64,000 bases of DNA, from NCBI GenBank assembly GCA_023374045.1, contig CM041778.1, positions 403,432,438 through 403,496,437 of the forward strand, given 5' to 3'. Positions 47,868-60,715 of the stretch are shown here, piece after piece. A model generated the notes under the pieces. It was not told where the DNA came from and did no database searches. It was given only the letters and a program-made list of their open reading frames with translations. A program made the position numbers and the translations under genes. This stretch comes from Limonium bicolor. Lineage: Eukaryota; Streptophyta; Magnoliopsida; Caryophyllales; Plumbaginaceae. Each line of letters starts with the position of its first letter. Within the stretch, counting starts at the first letter, position 1.

Positions 47868-50800
47868 CCCATAAAACAAAATTCAGGCGAATAAGAAGTA
47901 CAATAAGAGGGGTCGTCGCCTTTTTCTTCTAAACGTTTTAATATGCGCGTCGAAACAAAACCGACATTTTATGACAAAATTCTTAATTCTTTATTCAAAG
48001 CATTTTAGAAAAACACAATGCTTCAAAAATGAATTCCCAGCTTCCATCAATTTTAAACTCGTCCTCGTTCTTTATTTACTTGCCTATTAGTTTTTATTTT
48101 GGTTATTGCAATTTTGTTACTTGTTGATTCTATCTTATTTACCGCTACTCGTACATATGTAATTCAACTTCCATTCTTATTGCGTTCGTTGGTATTTAAC
48201 CACCATTTTGTACTATTCCATTATTTTATGTACGTATTATTATATTCAGTATTTTTAGTATCGTTATTATTATTTTGATTTTTATCCTCACTTCATAATT
48301 TCTTGATTCTTACAATGAAAACAACTCATTTTGCTAGATTAAATTCTTTCGTCTTACTGTACATTCACATTGTAAACGCTAACGCTCTTAATGAATTTTT
48401 CAGTTCGAAGTATAGCTTTATTTTTTTTATTTTATTATTTTTTTTTTCATTTCATTTGTGTATTGGGTTCTGACATGGATTTATTGGTTAGTGTGTTCAC
48501 TTAGGACCAATAGATCTCGGGTTTGAAGCGCGACATTGACATTGGAGCATTTTTATTTCCCTTCTAGCTCGTGTTAGAGGTTAAGTAGTAATGTTTGTGT
48601 TAATCTATTGAGTTCTGTCTTTGCATAGTTGGTTAGAGTATTAACAGGGTGTGAGTGGTTGGTGTTTCGATTTGGTGGATGAACTTAGTCTGATTTTTTT
48701 TGTTCCGTTCAACCCATTCAGAAGCTAGTCAAATGCGGCCCAAGACCTATTGTAAAGCCCACCAAAGCGAGACCCAAGTGCAAGTAAGAAGCCAGCCCAC
48801 CGGTCTTAGACTCCTACTCTGCTTATGCTCAGATTCAGCCCAATACCTCAAAAAACCCTAGCAACTGTCTGCATCTATTTTCCCATTATAAAACACCAAT
48901 CCCCAAAACCCTACAGTTGAAAAAAAAAATAAGAAGCCGACAGTCTTCACCAGAATTCCCTTTCTAGCATCGGGATTTCAAAAACCCAGAGGAAAACGGA
49001 AGGACGAAACCTCCTCTATTCATCGACTTCATCATAAAATCTCAACCCTCTCATCATTCTTCTTCTTTGATCAATCGCACCATCTTCATCTCGAGTGTGC
49101 ACCAGGATTTCCCTTGTAGCATAGGGATTTCAAAATCAGAGGAAGCAAAAAAAGCCAGCCGACACCCACGTTCATTCATTTCACCAGCAGCTCGCCTCCT
49201 TCATTGCAATCCTTGAGCAGAGTGGGCTGAGTACATAAGGAAAAACCATGGCGAGCTCTGCCTCCCGATATCATACTCGTTTGATGCAGCGTCTTAGGAT
49301 CCCTATTATCTCTTTTGGCAGGTAATCGATGGACACATACTCCATCGCCTTGATTCTCCTCAGTATCTGTAATTTTACAAACCAGCTGGTGAGTGAGGAT
49401 CCCCGCTTCTGTTCATCCTCTTCACGTCGCGTGCATGCCCGACGGGCTCGAGGCCTCTCTTCATTCCACCCCATTTGATTTTGTTTTAGTTTCTATATAA
49501 TGCTCTGCATTTTCTCTTCCTCTTTCTTTCATTTTATCTCTTGTTTGACATGAGTTTAAGACCCATCGCGCAAGGCCTATAAACTAGAGCTAGACTTCGA
49601 GTCAAGTTGTGCGCGTCTGATCAATATGTTGTCTTCTATGTGAATATGTACTTTACATTTTCCGTCTTTGTCCCGTCTTACCGGAATGGGATTTTACCAT
49701 TGTTGCTGACCGCTTTGATATTCGATTCAAGCCCGTGTATATCCTTTTCAGGTTTTTCTGACAGACAAGGTCCTCATTCTGTTCTTGTAAGTATTTGAGC
49801 ATCTCGTCTCTTCCGGTATTTATTTCTAACCCAAGATTGATTATGGTTATCCCAGATTTATGCTTGTTTGAGTGAATAATGTTTGTGAACATGTCTTGGA
49901 TTAAGCTCTCTGTATGCTCAATCATGGTTCCGTAAAAGATCTATTGTCGGTGGATAGCTACCTAGTTTATACGAGTATATTACCTTCTTGAACTTGAGTA
50001 GGAGTTTTCCTTTCTGTTGCAGTAAGTTTCTTACTGTCGCGCAACAAAAACGGGGGAGTGGTGTTAAAAGGAAAGCAAAATTTTATGACAGAGTGAATCT
50101 CATTGCTCCGAATAAGTTCAGTTTGTTTGGATAGATGTATCAAGTTTAGTTTCGATATAGGGTGGAATAAAATGGATTTCGTTTGAGATTAAAATTCGGT
50201 TTAATAATTTGCTTTTTTGTTGTTGTTGAAAGACGTGTGTCAATGGAATGCCTTCAATAAAAAAAAACGAGATTAAAAGATGATTAATATATTCGATTAG
50301 CAACAATGGAATTGATTCCACTTGTTTTTTTAATCTAGGGCTTAGTTCACCATTACCTTATAGATTCTCCAATCACGTATGGAAACATCATTCATGTTTA
50401 TTTGTTGCGGTATTTCATCTGGATTGGTCTAATGATATGTATCGACTCGGGCTGTATAGGCTTTTAGTCAAAATTTGACTTTATTTCAGAGCTAGCTCAT
50501 TGTTAGTCAAACCTATAGGTGACCCTAGAAGCCCATAGATTACCCGATCATTTTGAGAATCAATTTATTGGTTCAAGCCCACAACTTTCTGCGGGCTTCT
50601 TTAGAAAAGCTCTAGGACTATTCATAGATGTTGTCTACATTAAGGTCGTAGTACCCGAGGGTCGTAGTACCTGTTTGTGGGTGACATCTCTCCTAATAAA
50701 TTTTTTTTTTTCAAACAATCCATAATGATATGATTAAAATTCACAATCAATGGTGCTATTGAAAAAAAAAAACAAAAAACAAATTAGACCCATTTTTTAG

Positions 50801-52499
50801 AGGCTCATTTCTAGGCCCAAACTCGAGGCACAAATATAGCCCAACCAGGCCCAAAATAAAAAAAGCCCAAAAACCCAAATCAAATCCCTAGGCCCACATA
50901 AGGCCCAAACTCACCCCAATCTCAAATGAGCCCAAATTAGGCCCATATCCATTTTGGCCTGAATCTTTTTCTAAGGCCCATATCCATTTGGCCCAAACCA
51001 ATTCAAATCCATATCAATTTCCAATCAAAAATCAACTCAATTTCCAATCAAATCAATCCAATCATCATTTCCAAATCAAATCCGATTCCAATTCAACCTC
51101 AATCTCAATGCAATTCCAAACTCATTCAAATTCAATTCAATTCCACACTCGAATTCAATTCCAATTCCATTTCAAATTCAATTCTAATTTAAATTCAATT
51201 CAATCTCAATTTCAATTCAATTCTAAATTCAGCTCAATTCAAATTCAATTCAGAAATTCATTCGTTTCCGATTCAAATCAAAATTCATTTCAATCCCAAC
51301 TAATTCTAAAACCTCAAATTCCAACTTCAAGCCTGTTTAAAGCTTCAAACCCCTCAAAGTCTCAAATACTTCAAACTCCAAATATCTCATGGAAATTGCC
51401 CCCACACATTCAAATGTCTCATAGACCCGAGCGTCTCACAGACTTTGTCATCCCAATGATTCGAACGTCTCACAGACCCAAGTGTCTCACAGACCCGAGC
51501 GTCTCACAGACCTGAGCGTCTCACAGACTTTGACATCTCAAGGTTTCAAACGTTTCACAGACCCGAGCGTCTCACAGACTAGCATCTCAAACCTGAAACT
51601 TCTCGAAACTTCGAATCCTTCTAAATCTCAAACACCTCACATATCTTCAAACTCCACAAACATCAAAACTTTCAAAACCCAAAAGTCCTGAACTACGTAA
51701 GGTCTGATCTCAAGGGAGTTGAGTACGTAGGCAGCCCATCTAGGGTGCGACCCCATTCCAATAAAAAAACCCTTTTCCCACTCTAAGGTGATACTCATAT
51801 CTCTCAAAACATTCAAACCTTCTTCGGCTCCTACAAACTTCAAACCATTAGACTCTATGTCTTGTTCATTCACTCAACCCCCGGTTTTCCCAAACCTTTA
51901 TTCTAGACGCATTCGAATTCGTCAGTTTTTCTTCTTGGCGCTAGCTTGGTAGAAAAGCTCGCCTCACCCACTCATTTTCTCCCCTCATGTCCTAATCCTA
52001 TCCTTGGCTTTTAAATGATCTCTCTAAAAAGGTTTTGAAAGAAGGTAATCCTGACAATTGGAGACCGAGGATTCCTCGGGCACCAATCCGAAGTCGTGGT
52101 CGTAGCCACTTCTAAGGGGTGTAACCCAGTGCGAACCCACACAGAATCTCTAGTATGATCAGATAAGTCCTATCCATAGGCAATAAATCATCAGAGTCAA
52201 TTAATGGTTTTAGAACCCTTTTTCTCCCTTCCTAGTTCTTTAGGTCAAACTAGGTGGCGACTCTAGTCATTTCCGCCCTTAGGGCATAAGTCCGCGTGGA
52301 GCCCATCGAGAGCGGGTGTAGTGCTCACTAGCATTCCCCATAAGCTTTCTGGGAAAGACGGACGATGTAGTAGGTATTTGAGGGATGCCAGAATAACGGG
52401 TTTTCACCCTCCATAGAATGGCATTTTCTAGGATCTTGACTTTTCAGTCAAACCATATTTAGATAGACCCCCCCTCATACCGAAAAATCACCCTCCACA
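47846..52499 (+). repeat. Ogre-like LTR 2 (4.65 kb, with the 430-bp intron-like segment)
   Basis: It serves as 3' LTR of unit A and 5' LTR of unit B. It is almost identical to LTR 1 apart from the 430-bp segment at 49322-49751, a small deletion near 51392 and scattered changes. The TATA box is at 48887-48894. It is followed by PBS 52503-52520. Confidence 0.92.
49322..49751 (+). other. Intron-like GT...AG segment in LTR 2
   Basis: Borders: TTTTGGCAG|GTAATCG ... ATATCCTTTTCAG|GTTTTTC. LTR 1 has TTTTGGCAGGTTTTTC with exactly this segment missing. A pyrimidine tract precedes the 3' AG. It lies downstream of the TATA box and of the CCATGG start, so it would be in the transcribed leader. Confidence 0.65.
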
Positions 52500-55400
52500 G
52501 AATGGCGACTCTGCTGGGGAAAACTTGAGTAAGTTTTTCTCAAACTCAAGGAAGACTGAACTCCATTCAAAATTGTCGGGACTTCCCCACTTCTTTCAAA
52601 ACCTTCAAGAGATTCATCTCGAAAGCCATTAGGATTACTCTACTCCACACTCAGAGTGTGATTGGTGAGGATAGTTAGGGTGAGAGTGTGCTTATACTTG
52701 ACTTTGCTTGCCATCTGCGCTTTGCTTACTACATAATTGCGTGATTATGCTAGACTAACTTGCAGGAACTTCAGGTAGGTGGGCCCATTAGGGGTCTAAC
52801 TTCTTCCCTCTCTTTGCCTGCGCATTTATTTACCGCTTTTTGGTTGCGATATTGAACTGTTAGGAATAGTCCTGAGGTGGGTGCATAGGGTAGCTTAGGA
52901 CATGCATTCCTCTGTGTCACCCTTGATATTTGCGGTCGGGATAAATATTGGTCCACAATTGATTCCCCATGAGCAGATGCCCTTCGTAGTAAGGACTATG
53001 CACACGAGGCGGTATGATCGTAGTATCTACGCCTTGAAAACTCATGATCCTTCAACACTTACCTTTTCGAGTCAAAGCCAGCATATAGTACACTCTGAGC
53101 CTTCAGTGTCCTGCTGCCTAGTCCCGTGTCTAGGATGGGTTTATGGGTAGTCACCCCCTTGTATGCCGCCTGTCTGACCACCCTATGCATTACCCTGAAG
53201 ATTGCATGGGCTCAGTTCTCCAAGTGTCCTCTGCACCACGGGTGTCTCTAAAGCCTGATGTCACGCTACACGTCCATAGAGGATCCCGTATTTACCGGAT
53301 ACCCATACATGGCACAACGTAGTCAGTGAATAATTTAGACTTTAGACACACCTGACCGTGCAGACGACGGGAGACCTGACCCCATGCAGTACTTCCCCAA
53401 GTTTTCCGAAAAGTGAGCATGTTGTGATAATCACCGGCCGTGGCTCATGTGACTGTATCACTTCGGGTATCCTGACCTTTCGAACTTAAGCACTCCGGTC
53501 TTTCTTGATGACGTGCCCCACAGGGCGTAACAGAGATAAATCCCGAGAGATGAACAGTGAAGGGACGATGGTTCCCCCGGTGTTATAGAAGCATTGATCG
53601 ACCTGGAAGGTGATTATCCCAATCATTCACACTTAGCTCCACATAAAATCAGCCACGATTTTTTATTTTGCACTTACATATATGTGTGACCACGTTTTAG
53701 AAATTAGCAAAAATCAGAAATTGAATCATGTCGAACGCTCCAATGAAATATCTTCAAAGCCGTCTATCCCGAAGGTTTTCAGAAATATAATGATTTCAAA
53801 ACTATTATTTCCAAAGCATTTTTCAAAACTGGTTTCAATCAAAGTCTTCCAGAAAACAAACTTCGTCAAACGGTTTGCAAAGAACAAATTTCAAAAATCT
53901 ATTGTTTATAAATGATTTTCAAACAATACTTCTCATAAATTTCATTTCAAAAACAGATTTCAAAAACATGCCTTTTACAAACAAATTTTAAACAACATTT
54001 TTTCACGGATATTATCTCAAACTTGTTTTTCAAAACAATTTTCAAAGTTGATTTTCAAAAAACGTATTTCAAAATAAATGATTTAGTCCCCATGTTGTGC
54101 CCCGCTATTTTTGAAGTTCAACCCACCTTCAAGAGCAGCGGTCATTACCGTGGAGCGTACTAGTCATTTTGTGTTTTCACGAAAGTGGTGGATTTTCGTA
54201 AAAATTTTGTGCTCGGTCACTCACCTTTCCTTTCTCAAAAATTGTCCCTCATTTTCCTCGTCAGAGCAGGAGGAGCGCATGACGATTCACAACAACGGTT
54301 CAAATCAAAAACCAGAGGAGCACTAACTCGAGTCGAGCAACATGAAGACTAGCAACAACCACTCAAGTTTGAAATTGCTGAGAGCCAGAAGAGCACCAAC
54401 CCGTTTTGCCTGATAGCAGTGCCACTTTGTTGCTCAAGCCCGAAGATGAGCGAGCAGCCAATCAAGAACCGAAGACGAGCAAACGGCCAATCAAGATCCC
54501 ACACATGAGTAATCAGTCAGAATCTCGATGACGAAGCAGAAGAAGTTTTTAACATAAAAATCCCCCTTTAATGACTTTTTAGGACTGATGATGTATAGGT
54601 TTTCCCCAATGATTCTTTTCTCTCTTGTCATTTCTGAATAAACTGCATGTATAGGCTTGTACGTTCCCTCTGAATTTATTTAGATCAATGTGTATAGGGT
54701 TCCCCCAGTCCCTACCTTATTTGCGAATGACCGAGCGTCAAAATTCATACTGAGAAAATCCACCACTTCGAAAAACACGTGTTTTCAAAATGGTTTTTCT
54801 AAAACCTAGTTTTTTTTATGAAAAGAAGAAACAAGATAAAATGACACTTAGCAAGCGCTCACGTCCATAACATTCATGCATCATTTCACAAAAGAATTTT
54901 AAAACGAATAAAAGTTGTTTTTGCCTCAACAATCATTCACACGCATCACACAACCACATTTTTTAACGGAGCATACTGACATTACCTTTTCTCCTTCATT
55001 CTAATCCTTGTGTGTGCAGGTATTCGTGACAGTCAGTAACTAAAAAGAAAGAAGACCAACTCACTTAAAGCAACGGCAAAAAGATGGAGCAAATACCTCG
55101 AAGCAATCAAGTAGTCAAAAGTCGGTTTGTTCACGAAGGATTGACCCATGACCTTAGTGGTGACTTGGAGAAAAACTTGAGGACAGGAGAATGTGCCCAA
55201 AGAAAAATAACAGAGGCCTATTCAGGGTCGGATAGCAGTTACAAGGAGTCTCCAACTTACTCTGCATACGATGCTTATAAGTTTCAAGCGATGGACCCGC
55301 ACACTCTCTCTGTCCAAACCCGAGCAACGCCAAGCACGCCTCCTTCGTCTGTATGCAGTTCAGCTCTGAGAACCCCAGTTGCCCCTCTGGGAAGACTTCA

Positions 55401-58400
55401 ATCACAAATCATCCATAATGGAGGAAATACCCAAACCTCATCTTCACTCATTGTAAATCCCGACCTAAGCATCTCCTCACCCACACAAAAACAAGTTCCT
55501 TCACAGCAAACACTCCCCCAGTCATTAAAGCCTGACCAATATCCTTACCCACAAGCAACAATCCCATTTCCCCATTCCTTTGATGATAGCCACCCTCAGA
55601 CAGCCTCTACCTTCATCCAAAAATTTGATCCCAAGGCGATCTCAATGATAGAACTAATGCAAGAGCTGAGGATGGAATTGCAAGAGTGGAAACAAACCCA
55701 ACGTTTTAAACCAGTGGGCTGGGAACCGATTAATCCGTATGTTGAAGCTCGTTTACCCAAAGGCTTGAGTCTGCCCAAATGGAGAAGTACGAAGGAATTG
55801 GTAACCCAAGGCATCACGTTGACAAATATGATAAGCTCATGGATCTGCATGGTTTATCTGATGAGCTGAAGGCTGCATGCTTTAGATTCTACTTACAGGG
55901 ACCTGCTTACTCTTGGATTATGGGCCTGGATCTAAAAGGAAAGTCAAGCCAAGATTTGTACTTCGAATTTCTCACCCAATACGGTGGTAACTTTCATCAT
56001 GAAGTTACACGCAGAGAATTAGAAATCACCCGCCAAACCCCTGGTGAAACTGTGAGGGAATTTGTAGAACGATGGAGGGTGAAGGCTGGGCAAATGAATA
56101 ATCGACCCACTGAGGAGGAACAAGTACAAATGGTTATTTCCGGCCTGAGAGAAGAGTACCAATGTCGGCTCAAATACCTAGGCATTTGTGAGTTCAAACG
56201 ATTGATGGCAGCCATAATTGCTTTGGAGGACACTGAAATCAAATTGATTGAGCAACAAGAAATAATGGAAAAGAAGGATAGTCCACTTGGACAAAGCTCA
56301 CAAGGACAACTTTCAAATCCGGGAATGTCACTCAGCAAAGCATTGAAAATACTAGTTGAGGGGGGTCATCTAGCACTTTTCAACACAAGATCACGAATTA
56401 AGAAGCTTGGGCCTCACCTGCATGAGTATTGTGACTATCACAGAATCTGGGGGCACACCACCGACGAGTGCACCACACTAAAGGATGCAATTCAAGAGTT
56501 GATAGACAGTGGAAACATCTCCGCACTAGGAATGTAACATATGTTCTAGGCCAAGGAAGATACTTCTGTTCTTTTTCCTGAAAAGTCACCAAGTTGAACA
56601 TCATGATTTTCTTAGCTAACAGTCGTAGTTGTAGAAAGTCTTTGCTTTTGTTCAAATTTACTGAATTGCTTGAAAAGAATTGTTTCCTCTTCATCAAAAA
56701 AGAGAAGGATGTCATACTCTCTATCGTATTACGGGGCCACCATGCAAGAGTTGCCACTCCCTAGAAGTCCAAAAATCCAGGAGCCAATCACCAACCCGAC
56801 CTCACTCGAGAGCTACTTCTCCGACAGTGACCCCAACAGCTAGACCACCTTCAGGGCCAATCGTGACGGGATGAGCTTCGTGGACTATTAACTGGAACCG
56901 ACTCAAGCGAGACTAGGCGAAACCTTACCGATCATGCATTGCATCCAAGAAAAAACAAAAAAAAAACATCCAGTCAAATACAAAGTCATTTATTTTGCAT
57001 CATCATTAACACGTTATGCATCATATGTATATAGTAGTTCCATATTACCACAACACATTGCATGGTATATGTACTGCATACACTCGTATCGAAACGACGT
57101 CTTTGGGAAAAATCTTGAGCAATTGATTGAACGGAATGCCTGAGTCACTAAACTCTTGACCCGTCATTTCACACGAGGGTCCAATCAAAATTGGCACTAC
57201 AAACCAAGTGAGCAGTGTGCGAAGAGCGGTATTTTCCCTTGAATTTCAAATGAGATTACTGGACAATCCACTGAGTGATGAGGAAAGGTAAAGAGTTCCA
57301 ATTGAGGTAAAACCATGAGCGACATGTGCATTCCTTCAGCACATGGAGAGGCACAAATCATAGTGAGAGCAATGTCGATAAACATGATACGAACTGTGAT
57401 TCATGCAAAGATTTGAGAAGAGTAAGAAAACAATCATTGAATAAAGAGAATGACGAGGCACCTAGGATCAAAATCCCCACAATACCAAAAAGCTTTGACT
57501 GCCCTGTACATAATCCCTTAGTGAGCCCCGCTGAGCCTTTCACGATAAACCTTTTTCTGTGAACTCCACAACATGCCAACCCACGTACATATACTTACTT
57601 GCCCTTGCAATAGAGGATCTCAAAGGAGCCGGAGCCATGGTCTCTCCCCCACCATCTTCACAAAAACAACAAATGAAATGCTTGAAGAAATCAGTGAGTC
57701 AATGCAACTCCAAAGCCAAACACCAAAAAAGAACACCGAAAATGTTCAAGAAGATCAATGAGTCAATGCAACTCCAAAGCTGAAAGCCGAAATACAAAGC
57801 AGTGAACGCTTGAGAAAGTTGATGAGCCAAATGCAGTTTCAAAAAACAAAATGAGAAGAAAGTTCAAATCGAACACCATAAGATGCAAGAAGGAGAAATC
57901 CAAATCAGAAGGACCAATGATGTCCCATAGAAACCAATAAAAGGTTATCAAAACCCGTCCAATCATTCCACCCATGGCAAAGGCGAAACACGTCCTCTAT
58001 TGCACAAAAGCTCCACAATTCCCGAATAAATCCTCCAGTCCCATGTAACATACATCATACCCCTAAGCCCCGTTATAACCCAATAAAAGACCTCTGACTC
58101 GTTAGTTGATGAGCGTTAACCGAAAATATCGGATCTGAAACATGAATCATAAGTTTCGTACTTGTTATCAACATGTCCTGTCATACCAAAGGGACCGTTA
58201 GCGAATGAGTGTGACCTAATCTCACAAGGTCTTTAGAGTGCGAGTGACTCTTCGACTAAACCACCAAATCATAATCGGCCTACCCCATTGCAGGTGTGGA
58301 ATTTGTGAGGAACGGAAAGTCCATAACCTCGAAAAGGAATTCTAAGGAAAATACTGCTCCGAGCATCGAGAGTATCATCACATCATTATCACACACGACC

Positions 58401-59005
58401 ATACTCTCGAGAGATTGACCCACATCCCTCCATGAGAGGAAAGTGATTCACGCCTTCGAGCTTAACAATCACTCGAGATCGAACCGAAGATGTCTTATAT
58501 TCGTAAGCCTCATATTAATAGAGATAGGACCGTACCTTCTCTTGAAAAACTGCACATGCATTTTGCATCTCTTCTTGCATTTAGTATTTGCATGCATCAT
58601 AACCACTTCATTTTCAACATCCGACTGGTAAGAACTCCACCTAGTCTCGCTGAAAGTCGACTTCAGTTGCAGTTGTTGAAGCATAACTTTTGATGTCAAC
58701 CAGAGCCATCCCGAGCCATCATCGAGCTATATCTTGCCTCTTCAGAGCCATCCCGGGCTATCACCGAGCTACATCGAACCATTCAAGAGCTATCCGGAGC
58801 CACACGAAGACCATCTCGGAGCCATCCACTGCCATACTCAATCCCTATCGACACCGCTTCTAAATCCAATCTGGAGCCATGCGAGAGCCATCCTCAAAAC
58901 TTTGAGACCATCCCTAAAGCTACACAGTGGCCATCCCAATAGTATGAGAACAATATGAGAGCCACCTCAAACGGAGCCATTTCGTCACCAGGGCCTTGCC
59001 TACAA
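52500..59005 (+). mobile_element. Ogre-like unit B internal region, truncated on the right
   Basis: PBS 52503-52520, leader 52521-55083, gag 55084-56537 and non-coding region to about 59005 repeat 38745-45253 of unit A nearly unchanged. At about 59005 the sequence switches into the LTR (counterpart of 37927), skipping the second GAGCCATC block, the minisatellite, the PPT and the first 3.4 kb of the LTR. Confidence 0.85.
55084..56537 (+). pseudogene. Ogre/Tat-like gag, unit B
   Basis: The N-terminal 261-codon frame (55084-55869) is open through the A-run that is broken in unit A. It loses one base near 55775, where unit A has CCCGAAATGG and B has CCCAAATGG. The C-terminal 252 codons (55779-56537) are open in the next frame and match unit A. 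Each unit is thus broken at a different place. Confidence 0.9.
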
Positions 59006-59821
59006 GTCCTGAACTACGTAAGGTCTGATCTCAACAGGGAGTTGAGTACGTAGGCAGCCCATCTAGGGTGCGACCCCATTCCAATAAAAAAACCCTTTTC
59101 CCACTCTAAGGTGATACTCATATCTCTCAAAACATTCAAACCTTCTTCGGCTCCTACAAACTTCAAACCATTAGACTCTATGTCTTGTTCATTCACTCAA
59201 CCCCCGGTTTTCCCAAACCTTTATTCTAGACGCATTCGAATTCGTCAGTTTTTCTTCTTGGCGCTAGCTTGGTAGAAAAGCTCGCCTCACCCACTCATTT
59301 TCTCCCCTCATGTCCTAATCCTATCCTTGGCTTTTAAATGATCTCTCTAAAAAGGTTTTGAAAGAAGGTAATCCTGACAATTGGAGACCGAGGATTCCTC
59401 GGGCACCAATCCGAAGTCGTGGTCGTAGCCACTTCTAAGGGGTGTAACCCAGTGCGAACCCACACAGAATCTCTAGTATGATCAGATAAGTCCTATCCAT
59501 AGGCAATAAATCATCAGAGTCAATTAATGGTTTTAGAACCCTTTTTCTCCCTTCCTAGTTCTTTAGGTCAAACTAGGTGGCGACTCTAGTCATTTCCGCC
59601 CTTAGGGCATAAGTCCGCGTGGAGCCCATCGAGAGCGGGTGTAGTGCTCACTAGCATTCCCCATAAGCTTTCTGGGAAAGACGGACGATGTAGTAGGTAT
59701 TTGAGGGATGCCAGAATAACGGGTTTTCACCCTCCATAGAATGGCATTTTCTAGGATCTTGACTTTTCAGTCAAACCATATTTAGATAGACCCCCCTCAT
59801 ACCGAAAAATCACCCTCCACA
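59006..59821 (+). repeat. Truncated Ogre-like LTR 3
   Basis: It starts at AAGTCCTGAACTACGTAAGG and runs to CCTCCACA, matching the last 0.8 kb of LTRs 1 and 2. It is followed by PBS 59825-59842 and leader. Confidence 0.88.
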
Positions 59822-60215
59822 GAATGGCGACTCTGCTGGGGAAAACTTGAGTAAGTTTTTCTCAAACTCAAGGAAGACTGAACTCCATTCAAAATTGTCG
59901 GGACTTCCCCACTTCTTTCAAAACCTTCAAGAGATTCATCTCGAAAGCCATTAGGATTACTCTACTCCACACTCAGAGTGTGATTGGTGAGGATAGTTAG
60001 GGTGAGAGTGTGCTTATACTTGACTTTGCTTGCCATTTGCGCTTTGCTTACTACATAATTGTGTGATTATGCTAGACTAACTTGTAGGAACTTCAGGTAG
60101 GTGGGCCCATTAGGGGTCTAACTTCTTCCCTCTCTTTGCCTGCGCATTTATTTACCGCTTTTTGGTTGCGATATTGAACTGTTAGGAATAGTCCTGAGGT
60201 GGGTGCATAGGGTAG
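59822..60215 (+). mobile_element. Start of a third Ogre-like internal region, cut by the assembly gap
   Basis: The PBS and first about 370 bp of leader repeat 38748-39136; the sequence stops at the N run. Confidence 0.85.
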
Positions 60216-60715
60216 NNNNNNNNNNNNNNNNNNNNNNNNNNNNNNNNNNNNNNNNNNNNNNNNNNNNNNNNNNNNNNNNNNNNNNNNNNNNNNNNNNNNN
60301 NNNNNNNNNNNNNNNNNNNNNNNNNNNNNNNNNNNNNNNNNNNNNNNNNNNNNNNNNNNNNNNNNNNNNNNNNNNNNNNNNNNNNNNNNNNNNNNNNNNN
60401 NNNNNNNNNNNNNNNNNNNNNNNNNNNNNNNNNNNNNNNNNNNNNNNNNNNNNNNNNNNNNNNNNNNNNNNNNNNNNNNNNNNNNNNNNNNNNNNNNNNN
60501 NNNNNNNNNNNNNNNNNNNNNNNNNNNNNNNNNNNNNNNNNNNNNNNNNNNNNNNNNNNNNNNNNNNNNNNNNNNNNNNNNNNNNNNNNNNNNNNNNNNN
60601 NNNNNNNNNNNNNNNNNNNNNNNNNNNNNNNNNNNNNNNNNNNNNNNNNNNNNNNNNNNNNNNNNNNNNNNNNNNNNNNNNNNNNNNNNNNNNNNNNNNN
60701 NNNNNNNNNNNNNNN
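60216..60715. other. Assembly gap (500 N)
   Basis: Exactly 500 N, a conventional placeholder of unknown true size. Sequences on the two sides belong to different element families. Confidence 1.

Larger units (their letters stand above)
34518..52499 (+). mobile_element. Ogre/Tat-like gag-only LTR element (TR-GAG type), unit A
   Basis: LTR 34518-38744, PBS 38748-38765, leader, gag 41329-42782, long non-coding region with satellite-like repeats, PPT (AATCAAGGGGAGCC, about 47827-47842) and LTR 47846-52499. The LTRs start TGTAGACACC and end CCTCCACA. No protease, RT, RNase H or integrase motif is present anywhere in 42783-47845, so the element depends on another for replication. The right LTR is shared with unit B. 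The left flank is CTTAG; the expected matching duplication would lie beyond the N gap. Confidence 0.85.

Noticed and set aside
50988..51515. 175-codon frame in LTR 2
   Set aside because: It is low-complexity Asn/Gln/Ser/Phe-rich translation of TTCAAATTC and GTCTCACAGAC repeats, and the LTR 1 counterpart is differently broken.
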